A program made the position numbers and the translations under genes. 8,444 nucleotides of DNA. Origin: Bacteroidota bacterium. GTDB taxonomy: Bacteria; Bacteroidota; Bacteroidia; Bacteroidales; UBA10428. A model generated the notes under the pieces. That model was not told the DNA's origin and made no database searches. It saw only the letters and a list, made by a program, of their open reading frames with translations. Below are positions 1-5,654 of the stretch, in pieces. Location: contig JAHEEB010000072.1 of the NCBI GenBank assembly GCA_024640925.1, positions 1,900 through 10,343 of the forward strand, read 5' to 3'. Each line of letters starts with the position of its first letter. The first letter of the stretch is position 1.

Positions 1-322
1 GCATTTTAAGTAGTGAATTTGCTTTATCTGTAAGGGTTATATATTCTTCTTTATTTATAAATTTTGTCTCATTTAGCAATTCAAGCCAAAAAATAGTTTC
101 ATCGCACTCCTTCTGTGCAATTCCAAGTTTATGAATAAAATCTGCTTTACTTTCTGCATTCTGTGATTCACGAACAAGAGCACCAACAGCCGTTCCACTA
201 CGCAATATCTGTTTGCTCAGAACAAACTCTTTGTTTACTTCTATATATTTTTTGTAAAAATTTACAATCATTACTGCAAATTCAAAACTCAGTCTCACAA
301 GAGCTCCTTTTCTTTCTTCCAT
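1..322 (-). CDS. Four-helix-bundle protein, 23S rRNA intervening-sequence (IVP) family; 3' end cut by window edge
   Basis: Reading the minus strand from ATG at 322-320 gives 107 codons with no stop before the window edge. An in-frame TAA lies six bases before the ATG (328-326), so this is the first possible start. Residues 36-83 carry the family signature: SKQILRSGTAVGA, then ESQNAESKADFIHKLGIAQK, then the ECDETIFWLELL helix. The composition is amphipathic and helical, with no signal peptide, so the protein should be cytoplasmic. The family is usually about 115-130 residues, so only the last few residues are missing. Members were first noticed encoded within intervening sequences of 23S rRNA genes, but most occur, as here, as free-standing genes; they form oligomeric helical bundles and no firm biochemical role is established. 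The gene follows a block of degenerate repeats and has no evident functional link to the secreted proteins upstream. Family assignment is confident; function is unknown. Confidence 0.92.
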   Translation of the reverse strand, partial: MEERKGALVRLSFEFAVMIVNFYKKYIEVNKEFVLSKQILRSGTAVGALVRESQNAESKADFIHKLGIAQKECDETIFWLELLNETKFINKEEYITLTDKANSLLKM

Positions 323-330
323 ATTTTATT

Positions 331-427
331 CACTTATAACTCATCCCTCATAACTAATCATCCATCACTCATCACATAATCCATAACCCATCACTCATAA
401 CTAATCACCCGTCCCCCATCCCTTATA
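331..427. repeat. Degenerate short-repeat block between the T9SS protein gene and the IVP-type gene
   Basis: This spacer is built from variants of a few short words. A 17-bp unit, CTCATAACTAATCATCC, occurs at 347-363 and again at 394-410 with one mismatch (T to C). CCATCACTCAT occurs at 362-372 and at 388-398, and CATAAC and CTTATAA variants fill the rest. Read on the minus strand, it is a series of GATTAGTTATGAG and GTGATGGGTTATG phrases, rich in TGA, TAG and TAA stops, so it is non-coding. There is no inverted symmetry of note. Similar stop-rich minisatellite-like spacers next to IVP-type genes are something I recall from Bacteroidota genomes; that link is from memory and not verified here. 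Confidence 0.75.
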
Positions 428-428
428 A

Positions 429-689
429 TTATTGTATAACCATCTTTACTTGTTTTCGTTCCGTTCCTGCGCTCAGTATGATGATGTATACTCCTGATGG
501 TAAATCAGTCAGGCTATAATCGAGTGTATAATCTTTTAATCCGTATTCGAATCGGTCATTTATTATTTCTCCATAATTTACACTGAAAATAACCAGTTCT
601 ATGTCTGCATTTTCTCTGAGACCAACATTGGCTGTGAATGTACCCTCATTCGGATTAGGTGATATTACAAATGAGCTTATAAGAGGATC
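429..689 (-). other. T9SS type A C-terminal sorting domain (Por tail) of the repeat protein
   Basis: Residues 1393-1478 fit the roughly 80-residue beta-sandwich tail recognised by the type IX secretion machinery. The order of motifs is canonical: SPNPNEGTFT near the start, a middle strand ELVIFSVNYGEII, then SLTDLPSGVYIIIL, and a short basic last strand ERKQVKMVIQ ending at the stop codon. By family knowledge this tail is removed by the sortase-like PorU on export, often with attachment to anionic lipopolysaccharide. No T9SS component genes are present in the window. Confidence 0.92.
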
Positions 690-3600
690 TTTATATCCAT
701 AAAAATAATCATCAACCGAATCATTTTCATATTCAATTTCAACCTGTTTTATGGCTTCTGATACACAACCGCCCGAATATGCCCTCAGTTTCACATTAAA
801 AATTCCTGCATCGCTGTTCGCTAGCTGTAAAACATAACTAGCAGCAAAGACGTCTGTGACATCAGTGAATGCTTCATGGTCAAATTCCCAAGTCAAACTG
901 TCAAGTTCCATGTTCGAAAGCTCAAATATATAAAGGGTATCTCCATAGTTTGCAGCTGAGGTCATCAGAAAATAAGCCTGTAAAGCATCATTGCCCACTC
1001 GGATATGGATAGTGTCATAAGCATAACATCCACTATCGTTGGTAACTTCAAGGTAATAATAGTTCTCACTTCTGATTGAAATGTACCTTTCGTTAGAAAT
1101 TATTCCCTGTGGAGTAGACCACTTATAAGTAGAGAAGTCTTCTCCATCTAATATAGCCTGATTATTAGGACAAATTATAATATCATCTCCAAGATTTACT
1201 TTTACTAAATCAGGTTGCAAAACCTCATATGTATTTTTATTACTACACATGTTTGTATCGGAAAGGGTTACTGTGTATACACCTACAGAAAGGGAATCAG
1301 AAATATTTGTCAAATCTCCGTTAGTCCAGGAATAACTATAACCTCCAACACCACCATGCGGTCCAACCTTCAAATAACCATCACTATAACCAAAGCAGTG
1401 TGCATCCTTATATTCATCAAGAGATGTCCATAAAGAATCTGGACTTGTTATTCTAAAATAATTCGTAAAGACACAGTGATTTGTATCTGTGACCGACACA
1501 AAATGCATTCCTGTAGGAAATCCATAAGCTGAATCTGCTGTGCTTCCATTTGACCAGTTTAACCACCATGGGGCATAAGGATTCGCTGGTATAATTTCTA
1601 AAACTTTTGCTGAACCAGTACTATCGCCAAAGCATTTTACATTATTTATAGAAATAGAAACGATAGAAGGTCCATCAGATGGATTAATGGCTTGTTCATA
1701 ATGTTGTGTACATCCGTTTTTATCAGTCACTTCAAGGAGATAATATCCGCTCTGTTCAAGACTGTCTATCAAAGGTGTCGTTCCTACTATATTTCCGTAG
1801 TAATCATTCCACAAATAAGAATATGGCCTTGAACCACCAATCATTTCCACTCCAATAGACGCGTTATTATTATTACAAGTCGATTGAACGACTTCAATAT
1901 TTTCAAACTGTAAGGTATCAGGAGAAGGTATATAAGCAGAAAGTGTATCGTCAGCAATACAATTATTAGTATCTGTAAAAATGAATGAAAAGGTGCCTTC
2001 GGATAGTCCTGTAGAAATGTTTCCCGATTGCCATAGTTTACCGATAACTGAATTTCTGTAAGGTTGTGTGCCTCCTGTAATATTAAAAAGAACTGATCCT
2101 GTAAAAGTACCATAGCATTTTACACTATCTACCGAAATTATGCTTGCAGAAATACTTTCGGGCATTACAATGGTAATTTCTGCACTGTCTATTGCTCCCA
2201 TACTGTCTATTACATAGAAGTACTGTTTGCCTTCAGTCAATCCTGAATATATTTCATCTGTAGAGTAAATTCCTGAAATATCCTTTGAATAACCATAATA
2301 TCCCCATCCACCTTGAGCAATAGTTTTTACTATGGCATCCGATTCACCATGACAAGTTATCCCAGAAACTAGAGAAAGAGTAAGATTTAAGGTATCTTTT
2401 GGTTCACGGATTTTAAAATGATAATAGTCACCATTGTCAACAATATAGCTACATGACATACTATCGGTTACATCTATTCGATAGATTCTTCCCCCATCTT
2501 CATATTGACCCAGAAGACTATCAAAGGTTCCATAATTATAAATATCAACCAGAGAATCAATTAAATTATAATTATCATCTAACAGATAAACAGAGTATTT
2601 CCCATAATTACCACCAGATAAATTAAACCCAATTTTGCCAGTTGGAGTTCCCTTTCCAATAACTGGTGATATTACAGATGTTATACTGATAGATGGCTTG
2701 TCTGGGATTTCAAAAACAATCGTTGTATCGCAATTATTTCCTTTGTAGGTATCAGAAATATTAATTGAATAGGTACTTGCTTCAAGATCTTTAATCATTA
2801 TTGTATCACCTGAAACAAGTATATCTGACGAAAAAATACGGGGATCAGAGCTGGATACGCTTAATGCTCCAAGAATATTTGAGATTATCGCCGTATATGA
2901 CCCATTACTATTACCATGACAAACAGGTGCAGTTATTTCTGACCAGACTGCAATGGCGGGTGGAGCTTCTGGAATTATAGCAGTGTCAACAAAAACACAA
3001 CTTTTACTATCCATCACATAAACAGGTTGCTTTCCGGCAGAAAATCCATCTAAAACATTACTGATTCCATAAGAGTATGAATTATTAATCCGACTATAAT
3101 TGTAGGGTGCTGTGCCGCCAGAAGCAACAACTTTAACTTTTCCATCATTCAAACAATACATTGATGGTGCTGTATCATTAATAAATGTCATGGAAACAGC
3201 CGAATTATAATTTACATAAATATTTGTTGTATTACCACTTCCGTAATTATCATAAACTGTCACATAATAACCACGTGGTTTGTGTGATAACCCACTTAAA
3301 ATGTATTTGCCATTTACCAGGCTTGCAGAAGGAGATACTGAATAACTGCCAATACCTCCCGACAAATTACTTAAAGTAATTATTCCATCACTATGATTAC
3401 CAGAGATGCTGGAAGAATCACAACTAATATTAGTCGCATTGTAACTGTAAGAGATTAAAGCAGGCTCTGCTAGCGTGGCCGTTAAAACATTAGACTTGCA
3501 AGATTGTCCGTTTGTAACCTGTATAGAATGAGTTCCTACCGGCAGATCGATATAAGTACTATCGTAGTAATAATATTTTTTCTTAAAAAAATAATAATAA

Positions 3601-4865
3601 GTTAATGATACAACCTTTGTTATACTTCCAGATACAATATTTACAGTGGGAGTTGTACAACTATCAATAATAAAATTTACCCTCCCCGTACTGCCATGAG
3701 TGGGTATCTGTACCATTTTGTGGTTGTTATCCTCCACATTTAAAGCATATGATAAGTCTTTAATTATAAATTGTGCTAAATAAGGAATATTAATTGTGCC
3801 TTTATATGCACATGGTGTACTTATACCAGTATCACTTGCATGCTCAATAATAATTGAATCTTTTACTCCTTGTGGAAGAATATTATAATTCCCGTTTGCA
3901 TCAGGTGTTTCATTATCAATTGTATAATAACCATTAACAGGTGTTTTGTTTTTTGTAGTATAATTATATCCCTGAGCACCCTGATAATTGCCTTTTATTA
4001 TAATTATATAATCTCCGGTTGTAGAAGAAGGAATTTTAATTGTTGGTGAATCACCATAACAAGTTGGAGAAGTAACAGAAATACTACCATCTAATTCAAA
4101 TACAGGAAAAACATAAAGATAGTTTGTGCTGGTACTTGTTGAATAATCATCGTTTAGAAGCAACTTTCTTGTACGAAATTTTATCGCTTGTCCATAATTA
4201 ACATATGTACTTAAATCATCCCAGGAAAAATCAATATTTCCTCCACTGGGATTTGGAATTGTATCAGGAATTGTTTGCCATTGATTGTTTTTATTATATA
4301 TCTGTAATATGTAGTATCCCTTGCCATTATTCCTGTATGGTTCTGTTATAATTCTGACTTTATAATTATCGCCTGTACAAGCAATATTTTTATCTCCAAT
4401 TGGAATATCATATTCATTAATAAAACATACTGATTTTATTACAATAGGATCATCAAAAGTCACCTGAATCTTTCTGGAATATGTTCTGGTACATGTTCTA
4501 GCTGTATTTGTAAAGGAAGCAGAAGCATATGCTGTATAAACATTTGTCCCATGTGAATATCTGGGAGAATCTCCAGATGCATCATCATTATGGCCAGCTT
4601 CTTCATCATTCCCTACAACCACACCTGTTCGAATCCAAAAAGGAGTATTATTTGTTGTTAGCCCATCATATAAAGTAACTGCTCCTTCATTTTCACAGAA
4701 AACATAATTAAAATTTGTTGAATAACCACCAGTACAAAGACCAGAGGGTGAGTTATCATTTAGTAATACAGTGTAATTTAGATAATAACGATTTTCTTCC
4801 TGTGAAAACGCATTTAACACATAGAATAAATAAGTAATTAAGAAATATCCTTTTATCTTCAGCAT
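429..4865 (-). CDS. Secreted multi-SprB-repeat adhesin-like protein with type IX secretion sorting domain
   Basis: This 1478-residue protein is probably exported across the outer membrane by T9SS and fixed to or released from the cell surface. Residues 1-21 form a signal peptide (hydrophobic core YFLITYLFYVLNAFS, likely cut before Gln22). Residues 24-260 are an unclassified region with Cys44, 57, 125, 147 and 163. SprB-like repeats follow, with leading cysteines in C-x-G-type motifs at 269, 482, 571, 649, 838, 917, 997, 1078 and 1157; many close with a TDxxxC-like motif. Residues 1222-1290 are an Ig-like unit of the LGDD-IIICP type, and about 1296-1380 are PKD-like. The tail from about 1393 has SPNPNEG (1402-1408), DLPSGVYII and a final basic KQVKMVIQ, typical of type A Por sorting domains. 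The name sprB is not assigned: SprB itself is several times larger, and many unrelated Bacteroidota exoproteins share this repeat. It starts 65 bp after the lipoprotein gene, preceded by an A-rich leader without a clear Shine-Dalgarno site. Binding target unknown. Confidence 0.95.
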   Translation of the reverse strand: MLKIKGYFLITYLFYVLNAFSQEENRYYLNYTVLLNDNSPSGLCTGGYSTNFNYVFCENEGAVTLYDGLTTNNTPFWIRTGVVVGNDEEAGHNDDASGDSPRYSHGTNVYTAYASASFTNTARTCTRTYSRKIQVTFDDPIVIKSVCFINEYDIPIGDKNIACTGDNYKVRIITEPYRNNGKGYYILQIYNKNNQWQTIPDTIPNPSGGNIDFSWDDLSTYVNYGQAIKFRTRKLLLNDDYSTSTSTNYLYVFPVFELDGSISVTSPTCYGDSPTIKIPSSTTGDYIIIIKGNYQGAQGYNYTTKNKTPVNGYYTIDNETPDANGNYNILPQGVKDSIIIEHASDTGISTPCAYKGTINIPYLAQFIIKDLSYALNVEDNNHKMVQIPTHGSTGRVNFIIDSCTTPTVNIVSGSITKVVSLTYYYFFKKKYYYYDSTYIDLPVGTHSIQVTNGQSCKSNVLTATLAEPALISYSYNATNISCDSSSISGNHSDGIITLSNLSGGIGSYSVSPSASLVNGKYILSGLSHKPRGYYVTVYDNYGSGNTTNIYVNYNSAVSMTFINDTAPSMYCLNDGKVKVVASGGTAPYNYSRINNSYSYGISNVLDGFSAGKQPVYVMDSKSCVFVDTAIIPEAPPAIAVWSEITAPVCHGNSNGSYTAIISNILGALSVSSSDPRIFSSDILVSGDTIMIKDLEASTYSINISDTYKGNNCDTTIVFEIPDKPSISITSVISPVIGKGTPTGKIGFNLSGGNYGKYSVYLLDDNYNLIDSLVDIYNYGTFDSLLGQYEDGGRIYRIDVTDSMSCSYIVDNGDYYHFKIREPKDTLNLTLSLVSGITCHGESDAIVKTIAQGGWGYYGYSKDISGIYSTDEIYSGLTEGKQYFYVIDSMGAIDSAEITIVMPESISASIISVDSVKCYGTFTGSVLFNITGGTQPYRNSVIGKLWQSGNISTGLSEGTFSFIFTDTNNCIADDTLSAYIPSPDTLQFENIEVVQSTCNNNNASIGVEMIGGSRPYSYLWNDYYGNIVGTTPLIDSLEQSGYYLLEVTDKNGCTQHYEQAINPSDGPSIVSISINNVKCFGDSTGSAKVLEIIPANPYAPWWLNWSNGSTADSAYGFPTGMHFVSVTDTNHCVFTNYFRITSPDSLWTSLDEYKDAHCFGYSDGYLKVGPHGGVGGYSYSWTNGDLTNISDSLSVGVYTVTLSDTNMCSNKNTYEVLQPDLVKVNLGDDIIICPNNQAILDGEDFSTYKWSTPQGIISNERYISIRSENYYYLEVTNDSGCYAYDTIHIRVGNDALQAYFLMTSAANYGDTLYIFELSNMELDSLTWEFDHEAFTDVTDVFAASYVLQLANSDAGIFNVKLRAYSGGCVSEAIKQVEIEYENDSVDDYFYGYKDPLISSFVISPNPNEGTFTANVGLRENADIELVIFSVNYGEIINDRFEYGLKDYTLDYSLTDLPSGVYIIILSAGTERKQVKMVIQ
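1160..3440 (-). repeat. Array of tandem SprB-like protein repeats (period about 80 residues)
   Basis: The leading cysteines lie at residues 482, 571, 649, 838, 917, 997, 1078 and 1157, followed by Cys1232 of the Ig-like unit. Spacings are 89, 78, 189, 79, 80, 81, 79 and 75. The 189-residue gap holds one degenerate unit without the leading cysteine (GKGTPTGKIGFNLSGGNYG, GG near residue 750). Typical units contain C-x-G-x3-G, a GG-x-PY-x-Y core (e.g. IGGSRPYSYLW) and a closing G-x-Y-x-V-x-VTD-x3-C. DNA identity between units is low, so the array is old and divergent rather than recently duplicated. A further unit at Cys269 and a possible one near Cys352 lie outside this span. Confidence 0.85.
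3564..3599 (-). other. Tyr/Phe/Lys low-complexity insert within the repeat protein
   Basis: Residues 423-434 read YYYFFKKKYYYY. The DNA is only A and T apart from single bases, with a run of seven T followed by six A on the coding strand, flanked by TAT codons. It sits in the strand region just before DSTYIDLPVGT, where related repeats normally have one short tyrosine- or threonine-rich strand. The reading frame stays open through it. Confidence 0.7.
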
Positions 4866-4930
4866 TTTGATGTAATTTTAATTTCAAAATAATACAAATA
4901 ATGTATCAGAATTAAATGCTTTATTTATGA
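4866..4930 (-). promoter_or_regulatory. AT-rich intergenic leader of the T9SS repeat protein; promoter possible but not resolved
   Basis: The 65 bp between the lipoprotein stop and the ATG at 4865 are strongly AT-rich. On the coding strand they contain TTATTTG and TATTATTTTG, which are only loose matches to the Bacteroidota -7 element TAnnTTTG. No convincing -33 TTG at the right spacing and no terminator hairpin were found. The A-rich stretch directly before the start is normal for translation initiation in this phylum. Either a weak separate promoter or read-through from the upstream genes is possible. Confidence 0.25.
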
Positions 4931-5650
4931 TTAGTAATAAGCTTCATAAACAAATAAAGTATCATTATCAAATGGTTTTAAAGTTAAGGTTAGATCATTA
5001 TCTTCAAATTCTCCAAAATTTACAAACTCATATTTCATCCCAATTAATTTAACTGTATCTGTACTAAAAGAAAATGATCCTTTGAAATAATTATCATAGG
5101 TTGTTGAACCAATGTAGATATATAATAGGTCGACAGAATCATTGATAACTTTAAAGAATAAAGGATGTCCGAACAATTTATCTAGAAATGCATTTGCGTT
5201 GTTTGCTCCCAATCCACCTTGCCACCTTTTCTCGTAATCTGAAACTGAAAAAACATATCCTAAGTTCCATTTATTATTTAGTTCTTCTAATCTTATAGTT
5301 GTAAAACTATAAACATCAGAAGAACCTTCCTGTCCCTCATAACTGCCGACACATTTCCAATAATATTTCGTGCCAGGCTTAAGAATTTCTGATTTAGGTG
5401 TCATTATATTATCTCTTCCTACAACAGACACAATAAAATGTTCGGGTGGATTAACAGTATCACAATAGTAGGAATAAGTGTATAAATCAGGTTCTGTGCC
5501 ACCTCCTGCACCAGGACCAAATAATGGTCTAAGGCTAACATTCTCTGCTCCATCGTCTATTGCGGGTTGTTGAAAACTAAATTCATATTCTTTCTCTTTT
5601 TTACATGAAAAAAGGAAAACAACTATAAATAAATAAATCAAGTTTTTCAT
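4931..5650 (-). CDS. Outer-membrane lipoprotein with FN3-like domain and lipocalin-like C-terminal half
   Basis: This 239-residue protein begins at ATG 5650-5648, four bases after the stop of the preceding gene. A longer reading from a TTG at 5680 would put a polar extension before the signal peptide and is disfavoured. Residues 1-16 are a lipoprotein signal (MKNLIYLFIVVFLFSC; lipobox LFSC, lipidated Cys16). The next residues, KKEKEYE, are highly charged and could act as a surface-export signal of the kind known in Bacteroidota lipoproteins. Residues 30-119 fit an FN3-like domain of the phylum: P-x5-GAENVSLRPLF, LKPGTKYYWKCVGSYEGQ, then DVYSFTT. A glycine-rich loop (GPGAGGGT) replaces the usual tryptophan-containing strand. 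Residues 122-239 start LEELNNKWNLG and end in beta-strands DLTLTLKPF and TLFVYEAYY, reminiscent of lipocalin-like lipoprotein domains; this part is tentative. Tight coupling to the giant protein gene suggests a partner at the same envelope site. Ligand and function unknown. Confidence 0.9.
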   Translation of the reverse strand: MKNLIYLFIVVFLFSCKKEKEYEFSFQQPAIDDGAENVSLRPLFGPGAGGGTEPDLYTYSYYCDTVNPPEHFIVSVVGRDNIMTPKSEILKPGTKYYWKCVGSYEGQEGSSDVYSFTTIRLEELNNKWNLGYVFSVSDYEKRWQGGLGANNANAFLDKLFGHPLFFKVINDSVDLLYIYIGSTTYDNYFKGSFSFSTDTVKLIGMKYEFVNFGEFEDNDLTLTLKPFDNDTLFVYEAYY

Positions 5651-5654
5651 AGCT

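Noticed and set aside
331..427. CRISPR-like array
   Set aside because: Units are degenerate and irregularly spaced, there are no unique spacers of constant length, and no cas genes are nearby.
3564..3599. AT hairpin as a transcription terminator
   Set aside because: The T-run and A-run can pair, but the stem has repeated mismatches and no GC pairs, and it lies mid-gene in an open coding frame.
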